Shown: positions 16,693 through 25,049, counted from the first letter of the stretch. The stretch: DNA of 64,000 nucleotides from Pseudomonadota bacterium (GCA_963205315.1 CAUJIO010000023.1:62001-126000), one strand, 5' to 3'. Made by a program: numbers and translations. The notes: generated by a model from the sequence alone, not told the origin.

Positions 16693-17952
16693 ATGGAGAT
16701 CGATGTGAGCATGCAGCATGGGCCGATTGGCCTCAATCCGTTCGATGACCCTCTTGACCGTGTCCTCGCGGAGATAGCGCTCAGCGTTCAACTTCCGTCC
16801 TCACTTCACGAAAAGGCGAAGTCGCGCTACGAGGCTGTGCGAAGCCATCTTGAGGCCAAGACCGCCTTTTTCGACCAAATCGAACACTTCTATCCTCAGG
16901 GCTCTATGGCGATCGACGCCACGATTTCGACGCGCGGTACCGACGACGAGTACGATCTCGACATCGTCTCGCAGCTCGGCGGCCGTTTCCGCGGCATGGC
17001 CCCACTTGAAATCCTGACCGAGCTCGAGGCCGCACTCGCTGACTATCCCGTCCAGCGAGTATTACGACAGACACGCTGCGTCACCTTGTTCTACTCCGAC
17101 AAGATGCATCTCGACGTCACGCCTTCTCTGCGGGTCCAGGACACCCTTGATCGCGAGAGCCTAATCACCCACGCCAGGGGCCCCCGCCCTTCGGCCGACG
17201 ATCGCCTCGTCGAGATGAACGCCTGTGGCTTCGCACAGTGGTATGTGAGCAGGACGCCGCTCGAGTTGCGAATGGCGAAGGAGTTCCACCGGCGATGGCT
17301 TGACCAGGCCCATCTTGCTGCCCGCGCCGACGCCGATGTGGACGATGTTCCGGATCAATGCCACTTCATCGTCAAGAACACGGCGACGCTCGCTCTGCAA
17401 CTCCTCAAGCGTTTCCGCAATATTCGTTACACCAGCTACACGGGGCGCATTCCGCCGTCGGTGATGCTGTCCTACTACGCCGGAATCGCTGCGCAGCCGA
17501 ACATGTCACTCAGCGCCATGCTCGTTCGCCTCGCGGGCTGGATCATCCGCGACATCGAGCAGGCCTCCATTTACCGACGGCTCCTGCATGTCGCGAATCC
17601 GGTCTGCATGGCCGATGTCTTCACCGATCGGTGGCCCGAATCCGTTGCACAGCAGGACGAGTTCGCCGAGCATCTGCGCGAGCTCATCCGTTCGCTCGAG
17701 GCAATGCGCAAGGGGGAGGTATTCCCCGACAACATGATGTGCACGTTGCGGGAGAACTTCGGAGACCGCGTCGTAACCCGGGCCGCTGAAGAGATCGCTA
17801 CCGAGATCGGCCGCGGTATCCGACAATCTCGCCAGCTCTACACGCGGCGCGGCGGCATCCTGTTGCCCTCTGCCGTTACGGTCGCTGCACCGATCGTCAA
17901 TCCGGCGGTTCCGGCGGTGAGGCCCCACACCTTCTTCGGGCGCAAGATCTGA
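16693..17952 (+). CDS. CD-NTase (cGAS/DncV-like nucleotidyltransferase) of a CBASS system
   Basis: A 419-residue nucleotidyltransferase that would make a cyclic oligonucleotide signal on phage infection. The catalytic signature is visible: YPQGSMAIDATIS (Gly70-Ser71), EYDLDIV (Asp88 and Asp90) and KMHLDVTP (Asp141 as third metal ligand). A helical C-terminal lobe follows, as in SMODS-type synthases. The C-terminus reads PHTFFGRKI, so the last residue is Ile and the nearest Gly is four from the end. This matters because E2-type partners usually conjugate the synthase through its C-terminus. The stop overlaps the E2 gene start (TGATG). The ribosome site for ATG 16693 is weak, and an ATG at 16711 is an alternative. 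The clade and the signal product cannot be read by eye. Confidence 0.87.
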   Translation: MEIDVSMQHGPIGLNPFDDPLDRVLAEIALSVQLPSSLHEKAKSRYEAVRSHLEAKTAFFDQIEHFYPQGSMAIDATISTRGTDDEYDLDIVSQLGGRFRGMAPLEILTELEAALADYPVQRVLRQTRCVTLFYSDKMHLDVTPSLRVQDTLDRESLITHARGPRPSADDRLVEMNACGFAQWYVSRTPLELRMAKEFHRRWLDQAHLAARADADVDDVPDQCHFIVKNTATLALQLLKRFRNIRYTSYTGRIPPSVMLSYYAGIAAQPNMSLSAMLVRLAGWIIRDIEQASIYRRLLHVANPVCMADVFTDRWPESVAQQDEFAEHLRELIRSLEAMRKGEVFPDNMMCTLRENFGDRVVTRAAEEIATEIGRGIRQSRQLYTRRGGILLPSAVTVAAPIVNPAVPAVRPHTFFGRKI

Positions 17953-18404
17953 TGGCGACGACGATCCTCCCCATCGACAAGCAAGTCGCAGCGATGAAGG
18001 CGACGTGGCCGCAGTTCGCGGCGCGCCGGATTGACCGCCGCGAGCAGACAGCGCGGTGGGAAGGGAGCGTGAGGCCGCAATTTGCGAGCTATATACTTGA
18101 GATCCGCTACGAGCTCGGATCGTTTCCCGACGTGCGGGTGCTGTCGCCAGAGCTGGTCCGATTGCCGGGCAATTCCGAGGGCCAACTTCCCCATGTTTAT
18201 CCACCGGCCGAGGATCCGACGCTGTGCCTGTTCGATCCTCGTGAGGGGGAATGGACACCGGCGATGACCATCGCCAGCACGACCGTCCTTTGGGCGATTG
18301 ATTGGCTCGCCTGCTATGAACTCTGGCTAATGACCGGACGCTGGACCGGCGGCGGGCGGCACGCCGGATCGGCATCCGCCGAAGCAAAGGAGACAATGCA
18401 ATGA
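17952..18404 (+). CDS. Stand-alone E2-like (ubiquitin-conjugating-fold) CBASS accessory protein
   Basis: A 150-residue protein with the layout of bacterial E2-like CBASS accessories: LEIRYELGSFPDVRVLSPEL (strand-rich core), LPHVYPPAEDPTLCLFDP with the likely catalytic Cys92 and His81, and a Trp-rich tail WLACYELWLMTGRWTGGGRH. In E2-only (type II-short) systems, this protein forms a thioester-type link to the CD-NTase C-terminus and raises its activity, without a separate E1 or JAB protease. No E1/ThiF or JAB domain gene is present between the synthase and the effector. It overlaps both neighbours, TGATG upstream and ATGA downstream, so the three proteins are made in fixed ratio. Confidence 0.82.
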   Translation: MATTILPIDKQVAAMKATWPQFAARRIDRREQTARWEGSVRPQFASYILEIRYELGSFPDVRVLSPELVRLPGNSEGQLPHVYPPAEDPTLCLFDPREGEWTPAMTIASTTVLWAIDWLACYELWLMTGRWTGGGRHAGSASAEAKETMQ

Positions 18405-19435
18405 GCTATACACCGCCGCGCCGTTCCGACGGCACCATCCAACATGCTCGCGTAAAGCAGCCATGGCCGCAGGGCAGACCGTTTCGTATTCTGTCGATCG
18501 ACGGTGGTGGCATTCGCGGAGTGTTCCCTGCAGCAGTCTTAGCCGAACTCGAAAAGCGCTTTTTGGACGGTACTTCCACTATCAATCACTTTGACATGAT
18601 CGCGGGTACCTCGACAGGCGGCATCATCGCGCTCGCCCTTGCCCAAGGGATGACGGCACAACAGGCATTGAACATCTATCTAGAGCGCGGCGAGCTTATC
18701 TTCCCGCCAGCAGCCGGGCTCGGCAAGATATCCAGGGTGCTGCGCTGGTTTTTCAAACCGAAGCACGACCAGGCGACCCTGAAGGAGGAGTTGCTGCGGA
18801 TCTTTGGCGATAAGGTACTCGACGATGCCGCCACCCGGCTGGTGATCCCGAGCTTCGAAGGGCGCCACGGTGAGCCGTTCCTCTACAAAACACCGCACCA
18901 CCCCGACTACCAGAAAGACCGGCACAAGAAGTTCGCTCATGTGGCGCTCCACACGACGGCGGCCCCATCTTATTATCCCGGTGTCGAGGACGACGGCTAT
19001 ATTATGATCGATGGCGGCATCTGGGCCAACAATCCGGTCATGAACGCCCTGGTCGATGCCCTCGCATGTTTCGACATCACGCGCGAAGACGTACGTATCC
19101 TGAGCCTGGGAACAGGTGAGTCCACCTTCACTGTCGATGAACGGGCACGCAACGGCGGCATCAAGGATTGGGCGTTCATGCGCTCTTTCAATGCGGCCGC
19201 CCGCGCCCAATCCCGCAATGCTCTCGGCCAAGCCTACCTGCTGGTTGGCAAGAACAACGTCACACGGATCGATATGCCAGAAAACGACGCGCCGATCGCA
19301 TTGGATGACGTGCAGCGCTCCATCCGAGAGCTACCGATGGTAGCGCGCAGCCTCGTCGAAGGCACCGGGCATCACATCCAGCGGGTGTTTCTGGACAGCC
19401 CAGTCGAGCAATTCAGTCGATGGCCGATGATGTAG
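18401..19435 (+). CDS. capV: CapV-like patatin phospholipase, CBASS effector
   Basis: A 344-residue patatin-like phospholipase. The oxyanion motif ILSIDGGGIRGVFPA lies at about residues 30-44, the lipase motif GTSTGG has the nucleophile Ser71, and the DGG motif in IMIDGGIWANNP supplies Asp204 of the Ser-Asp dyad. CapV effectors bind the cyclic nucleotide made by the CD-NTase and degrade the inner membrane, killing the infected cell. The gene is last in the operon and overlaps the E2 gene by four bases. Its 3' end overlaps the convergent cysteine-rich gene by 23 bp. All catalytic motifs are intact, so the system looks functional. The full length fits CapV rather than a fragment. Confidence 0.9.
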   Translation: MSYTPPRRSDGTIQHARVKQPWPQGRPFRILSIDGGGIRGVFPAAVLAELEKRFLDGTSTINHFDMIAGTSTGGIIALALAQGMTAQQALNIYLERGELIFPPAAGLGKISRVLRWFFKPKHDQATLKEELLRIFGDKVLDDAATRLVIPSFEGRHGEPFLYKTPHHPDYQKDRHKKFAHVALHTTAAPSYYPGVEDDGYIMIDGGIWANNPVMNALVDALACFDITREDVRILSLGTGESTFTVDERARNGGIKDWAFMRSFNAAARAQSRNALGQAYLLVGKNNVTRIDMPENDAPIALDDVQRSIRELPMVARSLVEGTGHHIQRVFLDSPVEQFSRWPMM

Positions 19436-19898
19436 GTGTCTCATTGGGCGTTCGTTCCGACCGGAATGTCAGCAGCCGACAGGCGAGCTCGCGTTCGCCC
19501 CACCGGGTCGAGAAGGTATCCGAGACCTCGAACCAGCTGCTGTCATTGCCGATGCCATGGTTGGCACCCATGCAGGAACACTGACATTCGTGGCCTCCTG
19601 CTTCCTGGCATGCTCGCGCGCAGACCTCCTGCTTGCGATATGGCTGGATGATGTACACCTTGCCGTAGCGCTGCAGAGCCCGATTGACAAAGTCGTTGAA
19701 CCAGGATTTCGGCAACTCCCAATATGCGGCTGCCCCGCCGATCCATTCAGGTGACGTTCGTCGCCCGTTTTGAAGCCATCGTCTATTGTCGTCGCCGTAA
19801 GGCACTCTCGCCCGTATCCGCTGGCCACGACCCGTTCGACGTAGAATAACAGGAACGCTGCCTTGCCTCCAGATATGATTGAGGTCGAACAGCGCCAT
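19413..19898 (-). CDS. Cysteine-rich orphan protein next to CBASS
   Basis: A 161-residue protein of no recognised function. The start at 19898 is set by a perfect GGGGGAGG ribosome site; a longer frame to 19961 has none. It begins MALFDLNHIWRQGSV and has a central WELPKSWFNDFVNRAL helix followed by a cysteine cluster at 93, 97, 105, 107 and 109 (VCARACQEAGGHECQCSC), which could bind zinc or an iron-sulfur cluster. I recall similar orphan proteins on alphaproteobacterial mobile elements, without known role. No HTH, membrane or nuclease motif is visible. It converges on capV and overlaps its last 23 bases. A defence accessory role is possible but unsupported. Confidence 0.6.
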   Translation of the reverse strand: MALFDLNHIWRQGSVPVILRRTGRGQRIRARVPYGDDNRRWLQNGRRTSPEWIGGAAAYWELPKSWFNDFVNRALQRYGKVYIIQPYRKQEVCARACQEAGGHECQCSCMGANHGIGNDSSWFEVSDTFSTRWGERELACRLLTFRSERTPNETPTSSAID

Positions 19899-19988
19899 TA
19901 TGACCTCCCCCGAATCAGCAATCCTTCCTAAGATTATTGATTTTCCTAACTCTGGCACCACACACTTGTCTATTTGTGAGGAGACTGA

Positions 19989-20219
19989 TCAGCAAAGGTC
20001 AGCACATTCGACCGATCGCCACCAGCCAAGGCTATCAAGCTCCTGAACCCGGAGAGTACATACTCCACCGGCCTGATACAGACTGTTGCAGAAGGCGCCG
20101 TCGATTGCGACCTCGGCTTCAAACTGGAAGGCGTATCGACCGGCAGGCGTAAAGAAGTTCTGTCTCAAATTCGTTCGACCTTTTCTGCTCGACTTCCGGC
20201 GCAGAGCAAGCATTGCTAG
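19989..20219 (+). pseudogene. Coding-like fragment without a start codon
   Basis: The 437-bp gap between the cysteine-rich gene and the DUF3489 gene contains a 76-codon open stretch with protein-like composition but no ATG, GTG or TTG in frame. It includes LIQTVAEGAVDCDLGFKLEG and ends RSTFSARLPAQSKHC. It looks like the 3' remnant of a gene cut by insertion or deletion at the island junction. The family is not recognised. The rest of the gap shows nothing. Confidence 0.3.
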
Positions 20220-20335
20220 CGACATGAAGATGGGGACGTAGGTGCACCCGATGCGGACAGCGACGGCCTCGCATGATTGCGGGGCTTCAGGTGGTGCAAG
20301 AGCCAGATTGGTTGGCTCTGAACAGGAGCACCACG

Positions 20336-20593
20336 ATGACCAAGACCACCAAACCGAAGGCTAAGAAGGCCACGGCAGCAAAGTCCAGGAGCAAAACCGA
20401 GCAAGTTCTCAACCTACTTGGGCGCCCATCGGGGGCCTCCATCACCGAGATGATGAAGTCGACTGGCTGGCAAGCGCATAGCGTCCGGGGTCTTCTGGAA
20501 GGGAGCCTGAAGAAGAAGGGTCATGCCGTCTCCAGCGAGCTTGATATAGGTGGTGTCCGCCGTTACCGGCTCGCTGCAACGGTGGAAGCATGA
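20336..20593 (+). CDS. DUF3489 domain protein of the integration module
   Basis: An 85-residue basic protein. After a lysine- and alanine-rich N-terminus (MTKTTKPKAKKATAAKSRSK) comes a winged-helix-like region, EQVLNLLGRPSGASITEMMK followed by GWQAHSVRGLL. This is the DUF3489 layout, a small DNA-binding-like domain commonly found beside DUF2924 and recombinase genes in alphaproteobacterial elements. The ATG at 20336 has a GGAG site. Its stop overlaps the start of the DUF2924 gene, so the two are translationally coupled. It may regulate or assist the recombinase, which is inference from gene order. Confidence 0.75.
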   Translation: MTKTTKPKAKKATAAKSRSKTEQVLNLLGRPSGASITEMMKSTGWQAHSVRGLLEGSLKKKGHAVSSELDIGGVRRYRLAATVEA

Positions 20594-21144
20594 ACAGCGG
20601 GTACAACCGACAGGTCACCAAGGCAGGCGGCGTGTTGCCTGCCGGGGATCAGCTGGCCGGCTTAGGGAGCAAAAGCGGCCTGGAAGAAGCTCTCGAGGCC
20701 TTGGAGAACCTCGATATCTCCAAGCTTCAGATGCGCTGGCGGGAGTTGTTCAGCCGCAACGCCCCTGCCCGGCTCGGCGTTGACCTGCTGCGGCGTGCGA
20801 TCGCCAATCGGCTCCAGGAACTGGAGCTCGGCGGCCTCAGCCGACAGGCGCTGCTGCGCCTTAGGGCGTCGAGTGGTAGAGTTGGGAAGACCTCTACTGG
20901 TCGAGGGAGTTCGTCATCGCCAGCTCTGGTTAAACCCGGCACCCGCTTTGTCCGGGAGTGGCAGAACGATGTGCATGAGGTTCAGGCAATCGATACAGGC
21001 GACTTCGTCTACCGGGGCAAGACTTTCCGAAGCCTCTCATTGATCGCAAAGGCGATCACCGGCACCCACCAGTCCGGCCCCCGCTTCTTCGGCATCGGGA
21101 AGAATGTCTCCGCGGCAAGTAACCGGGAGGCGATCTATGGCTGA
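20590..21144 (+). CDS. DUF2924 domain protein of the integration module
   Basis: A 184-residue protein of the DUF2924 family. The core reads LQMRWRELFSRNAPARLGVD followed by LLRRAIANRLQELELGGLSR, and the C-terminal part contains GTRFVREWQNDVHEVQAID and YRGKTFRSLSLIAKAITGTH, which resembles a small beta/helix DNA-binding domain. DUF2924 proteins almost always accompany large serine recombinases in this order. It overlaps the DUF3489 gene by four bases and the recombinase gene by eight. The biochemical role is unknown; a recombination directionality or targeting function is a reasonable guess. Confidence 0.78.
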   Translation: MNSGYNRQVTKAGGVLPAGDQLAGLGSKSGLEEALEALENLDISKLQMRWRELFSRNAPARLGVDLLRRAIANRLQELELGGLSRQALLRLRASSGRVGKTSTGRGSSSSPALVKPGTRFVREWQNDVHEVQAIDTGDFVYRGKTFRSLSLIAKAITGTHQSGPRFFGIGKNVSAASNREAIYG

Positions 21145-22888
21145 GCGTACCCCTGTGAAGCGCTGCGCCATCTATGTCCGCAAATCCTCTGAGGAAGGCC
21201 TCGACATGAGCTATAATTCACTTGAGGCTCAGAGCGATGCCTGTGCCGCCTACATCGCCAGCCAGCGCCATGAAGGCTGGGTGAAGCTCGCAAAGGTCTA
21301 TGAGGACGGTGGCTACTCCGGCGGCAACATGGAGAGGCCCGGTCTGCAGCAACTCCTCGTCGACGTTGCAGGCGGCAAGGTCGACATCATCGTCGTCTAC
21401 AAGATCGACCGCCTCACCCGGTCCCTGACCGATTTCGCACGGTTGAATGAGGTACTGGATCAGAACAACGTGTCCTTCGTGGCCGTCACCCAGCAGTTCA
21501 ACACGTCTACATCGATGGGACGGCTGACCCTCAACGTCCTGCTCTCCTTTGCCCAGTTCGAGCGCGAGGTCGCAGGTGAGCGCATCCGGGACAAGGTCGC
21601 AGCCTCCAAGAAGAAGGGCATGTGGATGGGTGGCCCTCTCCCCTTGGGCTACGCCGTCAAGGACCGGAAGCTCGTCATCGTGCGTGACGAGGCAGAGATC
21701 GTCCGCGGCATGTTCAGGCGGTATCTGGAGCTCCGCTCTGTGCATCTGCTGCAGAAGGAGTTGGAGCAACGGGGTGTCAGATCGAGAATCCGGCCGCTGA
21801 AGGATGGCCGAACGCTGGGCGGTCTCGTCCTCGGCCGGGGCGCCATCGCCCACATGCTGAAGAACCCTCTCTATGTCGGTCAGATCCGCTATCAGGGCGA
21901 ACTGCATGGTGGGCAGCACGAAGCGATCATCACCAAGGAGCTTTTCGACGCTGTTCAGGCAACTTTGGACGAGCAGTCACCCGGAGAGGAAGCGCGGGTC
22001 AAGAGACCGACCGGCGACCTTCTCAAGGGCAAGGTCTTCGACGGCAGCGGCAGCCGCATGCAACCAACCTACAGCAACAAGAAGGGTGTCCGGTACCACT
22101 ACTATACATCGTCGAAGCGCCTGCGGTCGGCAAGCGATGATCCGAATGGCATCCGGGTTCCGGCAGGCGATCTCGAGCGGTTGGTGATCTCGGCTGTCGC
22201 AGATCGGTTGAGGGATGCCAATCAGATGCAGCAGTGGCTCGCACCCCGGACGTCACCGTCAGAGCTCCTTGGCCTTCTGAGGCGCTGCGCAGATCTTGCC
22301 TCGCACACTTCATGCAGACCCTTAACAGACACGACCAAAGCCATTGATCTGATTCAGAAAGTGGCGGTCACGAAAAGGAAGATTGAAGTCCTGATCTCAA
22401 GTCAGGAGCTTCAGAACCAACTCGGTTTCGCGGCAGCGTCTCATCAGCAGCAAGGCATCAGTCGCGACGGAATACATTCCGCCAACACTTGCGAAGAACC
22501 TGATCGAGATACAGATGACGATGCACTGCGTGTCGTCATCGCCAGCCATCTCCTCAGATGTGGCAAACAGGTAAAGCTTGTCCTCGGGCATGAGCCCGAT
22601 GGGACTAAGAAGGCGAATCCACAGCTGGTCGACATGATCGTCAAGACGCGACGCTGGTACGAAGGGCTCACCTCAAGGCGGTATCCAACACTGCGTTCAA
22701 TTGCGGCTGAGGAGCAGTGTGACAAATCTTATGTCAGCCGCCTGCTCTCGATCGCCTTCCTCGCACCCGACATCGTCGAAAGCATCTTGACCGGAGATCA
22801 CGCAGCAACATTCACGCCCGAGCGGCTGCGCAAGGCGTGTCCCCTTCCATTGCGATGGGAAGAGCAGCGCGCCATGTTACTCGACTGA
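21137..22888 (+). CDS. Large serine recombinase (site-specific integrase)
   Basis: A 583-residue recombinase. The resolvase catalytic domain covers about residues 9-160, with CAIYVRKSSEEGLDMSYNSL (catalytic Ser17 or Ser18) and IVVYKIDRLTRSLTDFARL. The recombinase domain follows with PLPLGYAVKDRKLVIVRDEA and MLKNPLYVGQIRYQGELHGG. The zinc-ribbon region lacks the usual cysteines (FDGSGSRMQPTYSNKKGVRY), as in many rhizobial relatives from memory. A GGGAGG site precedes the ATG at 21137; an upstream ATG at 21104 has no such support. It ends 277 bp from the 3' end of tRNA-Val, so it probably drove integration of the island to its left. No second copy of the tRNA end is seen in the window. Confidence 0.88.
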   Translation: MAERTPVKRCAIYVRKSSEEGLDMSYNSLEAQSDACAAYIASQRHEGWVKLAKVYEDGGYSGGNMERPGLQQLLVDVAGGKVDIIVVYKIDRLTRSLTDFARLNEVLDQNNVSFVAVTQQFNTSTSMGRLTLNVLLSFAQFEREVAGERIRDKVAASKKKGMWMGGPLPLGYAVKDRKLVIVRDEAEIVRGMFRRYLELRSVHLLQKELEQRGVRSRIRPLKDGRTLGGLVLGRGAIAHMLKNPLYVGQIRYQGELHGGQHEAIITKELFDAVQATLDEQSPGEEARVKRPTGDLLKGKVFDGSGSRMQPTYSNKKGVRYHYYTSSKRLRSASDDPNGIRVPAGDLERLVISAVADRLRDANQMQQWLAPRTSPSELLGLLRRCADLASHTSCRPLTDTTKAIDLIQKVAVTKRKIEVLISSQELQNQLGFAAASHQQQGISRDGIHSANTCEEPDRDTDDDALRVVIASHLLRCGKQVKLVLGHEPDGTKKANPQLVDMIVKTRRWYEGLTSRRYPTLRSIAAEEQCDKSYVSRLLSIAFLAPDIVESILTGDHAATFTPERLRKACPLPLRWEEQRAMLLD

Positions 22889-22913
22889 TTCAACAGCAAA
22901 ACGCGATGTGACT

Positions 22914-22936
22914 GCCCGGCCGAGTGCCGGGCTTCT
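22914..22936 (+). terminator. Hairpin terminator after the recombinase gene
   Basis: GCCCGGC (22914-22920) and GCCGGGC (22926-22932) form a seven-pair stem with a five-base loop, followed by TTCT. It lies 25 bp after the recombinase stop. The U-tract is weak. The rest of the 277 bp up to the tRNA shows only short dyads and no gene. Confidence 0.5.
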
Positions 22937-23165
22937 CACTTCGTGATCTCGATACGGCACATCGATACGCGCGATGCGCTTTTTCGTGGTGCATCATTCC
23001 GTTGACCAGAATTTGGGGATGCAGAGATTCCAGCCGAGAAACTCGGGCAAAGAGACCGCAAAAACGGATGGTCTCGCAAACAGAGACGACGACGCTCCTG
23101 TAACCTCCGGAAATGTCGGAGGAACTCGCAAAGCACCACGGTACTGAGGTTTGGTCAAAAGAGAA

Positions 23166-23240
23166 TGGTGGGTGGTACAGGGATCGAACCTGTGACCCCT
23201 ACCATGTCAAGGTAGTGCTCTACCGCTGAGCTAACCACCC
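23166..23240 (-). tRNA. tRNA-Val (anticodon GAC)
   Basis: The minus strand folds as a complete 75-nt tRNA with an encoded CCA end. The acceptor stem is GGGTGGT/ACCACCC, the D arm is GCTC-AGCGGTA-GAGC, the anticodon arm is CTACC-TTGACAT-GGTAG with anticodon GAC, and the T arm is CACAG-GTTCGATC-CTGTA-like. The 3' end points left, towards the recombinase and the AT-richer island. It marks the junction between accessory and core sequence. Confidence 0.95.
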
Positions 23241-23628
23241 ACGCCTGACATCAAGAAGCGCCCCTATAGCTGGCCTCGCGGAGGAGCGCAAGCGTTGTCG
23301 AAGCGATTATTTTCAGGGCTGGAATCAGCCCGGACTATGAAATCCGGAGCGTTCGCGTGCTGGCTGCGGGATGTTCAAACGCGGCCTACGCATAAAGGCT
23401 GAAAATTACATCCGGGCTGATCAGCAGGGACAAGACCATCGGCGGTGACGAGCGTGTGTGCTGCCTGATTCGGCGGGAACGGGGTTGTTGGCGCTGGTGA
23501 AATCATTCGCATCGATGTCCGGGCCCGTCGCGCAAAACCCGCACGGCCTCAATCAAGCCGAATTCAACGCAGGGAACTTTCGCGGGAAAGGTGTTGGCCG
23601 GCGGGTGAGGAATCGAATTGCGGGTTTT
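23241..23628. other. Gene-free region upstream of tRNA-Val
   Basis: About 390 bp lie between the 5' end of tRNA-Val and the cpdR stop. The tRNA promoter must be here, but no clear boxes stand out. An open frame on the plus strand from 23458 continues across cpdR and is judged a shadow. I see no RNA gene, repeat or further protein gene. Confidence 0.5.
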
Positions 23629-23988
23629 TCAGGCAGCCATCATGCGCTCGACCTCGGCGACGAGATCGCGCAGATGGAACGGCTTGGAAAGAACCTTGGC
23701 GTCCTTGGGTGCCTTGGAATCGGGATGAAGAGCCACGGCGGCAAAGCCGGTGATGAACATGATCTTCAGCGCCGGATCGAGTTCGGAGGCGCGGCGCGCC
23801 AGTTCGATACCGTCCATTTCCGGCATGACGATGTCGGTGAGCAGCAAGTCGAAGGTCGTCTGCTTGATCTCCTCGAAGGCACTCGCGCCCTCGCCGAAGC
23901 TCTGCACCTGATGGCCAGCCTTCTCCAGCGCTTTCACCAGAAAGCGCCGCATGTCGTCATCGTCTTCTGCAAGAATGATTTTGGCCAT
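23629..23988 (-). CDS. cpdR: Response regulator CpdR
   Basis: A 119-residue single-domain receiver starting MAKIILAEDDDDMRRFLVKA, with the phospho-acceptor Asp52 in LLLTDIVMPEMDG, the Thr in KIMFITGFAAVAL and the conserved Lys in VLSKPFHLRDLV. It has no output domain, as expected for CpdR. In Caulobacter and Sinorhizobium, unphosphorylated CpdR goes to the pole and primes ClpXP to degrade cell-cycle regulators; the CckA-ChpT relay phosphorylates and inactivates it. The ATG at 23988 matches the usual N-terminus; upstream codons in the frame are not conserved-looking. It is monocistronic on the core side of the tRNA. Confidence 0.92.
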   Translation of the reverse strand: MAKIILAEDDDDMRRFLVKALEKAGHQVQSFGEGASAFEEIKQTTFDLLLTDIVMPEMDGIELARRASELDPALKIMFITGFAAVALHPDSKAPKDAKVLSKPFHLRDLVAEVERMMAA

Positions 23989-24158
23989 GGTCTTCGCTGT
24001 CATTCTACCCGTCATCCACCCGGTTTGGGAACACCCCAATGCACCGGAAGCCGTTTTAATGGTCAGGGGTAAATGGGGTATGAAGCCTGCACCGCTCTGG
24101 ACAGTTGATCACGGCTCATGGATGATATGAGCAATACCTTGGCATAGATGTTGCCGGC

Positions 24159-25049
24159 ATGATGGACAAAGACAAGACCTTGGCATTCGAAATCATTCCT
24201 CCCGCCGAATGGACGGCACCCGCCGTGTTCAATTCGCCGCACAGCGGACGGCAGTTCCCCCCGCAATTCCTGCGTCAGTCGCGCTTGTCTCAGTCTGCCT
24301 TGCGGAAATCCGAGGATTGTTATGTCGATGAGCTGTTCGGATCCTGCGTCAGGCATGGTGCGCCAATGTTGCGCGCAATGGTGCCGCGCAGCTTCATCGA
24401 TCTCAACCGGGAGCCCTACGAGCTTGATCCGCGCATGTTTTCCGGCAACCTGCCGGGCTATGCGAACACCGGCTCGCCGCGCGTTGCCGGCGGCCTTGGC
24501 ACCATTCCGCGCATCGTCTCCGAAGGCGAGGACATCTATCGCGGACGTCTCGACTTCGCAGAGGTCCGGCATCGCATAGATCAGGTCTACATGCCCTATC
24601 ACCGCACGCTTGCGGCACTGGTGAAGGAAGTGATGGCCAAGGCCGGCGAGGTTTTGCTGATCGATTGCCATTCCATGCCGGCCAGCGCCACGGCGCATGT
24701 CACGCCTCCGGTATCCGGCAACATCGACATCGTGCTCGGGGATCGCTTCGGCTCCTCATGCTCTGAAGATATTTCCACATTCGCCCAGGAACGTCTGCAG
24801 GCGCATGGCTTGCGTGTTCTCCGCAACAAGCCTTATGCCGGAGGCTTCATCACCCAGAATTATGGTGCACCGCACAAAGGCCAGCACGCTCTGCAAATCG
24901 AAGTCAACCGCAACCTCTACGTGAACGAGACGACACTCAGGAAGACTGCAAACTTCGAAGGCTTGAAAACCACGCTCGAAAGCGTCATCTGCGATCTGCT
25001 TGTTTTCGTGGAAAACCGCTTCAATCCCCGGCAGTTGGCAGCCGAATAG
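24159..25049 (+). CDS. N-formylglutamate amidohydrolase family protein
   Basis: A 296-residue member of the N-formylglutamate amidohydrolase family (PF05013). Conserved blocks include VFNSPHSGRQFP at about residues 23-34, RSFIDLNREPYELDPRMF near 79, LLIDCHSMPA near 166, IDIVLGDRFGSSC and HALQIEVNRNLYVNE near 246. The family releases formate from N-formyl-L-glutamate in the five-step histidine degradation route, but many rhizobial copies stand alone and may cleave other N-acyl amino acids. No hut genes are nearby. Two adjacent ATG codons give the start. The gene is followed by the terminator of the opposite-strand small RNA. Confidence 0.87.
   Translation: MMDKDKTLAFEIIPPAEWTAPAVFNSPHSGRQFPPQFLRQSRLSQSALRKSEDCYVDELFGSCVRHGAPMLRAMVPRSFIDLNREPYELDPRMFSGNLPGYANTGSPRVAGGLGTIPRIVSEGEDIYRGRLDFAEVRHRIDQVYMPYHRTLAALVKEVMAKAGEVLLIDCHSMPASATAHVTPPVSGNIDIVLGDRFGSSCSEDISTFAQERLQAHGLRVLRNKPYAGGFITQNYGAPHKGQHALQIEVNRNLYVNETTLRKTANFEGLKTTLESVICDLLVFVENRFNPRQLAAE

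Noticed and set aside
1-23165. A second copy of the tRNA-Val 3' end as left attachment site of the island
   Set aside because: Read by eye, no repeat of the tRNA 3' end (GGTTCGATCCCTGTACCACC) was found to the left within the window; the left end may lie outside it.
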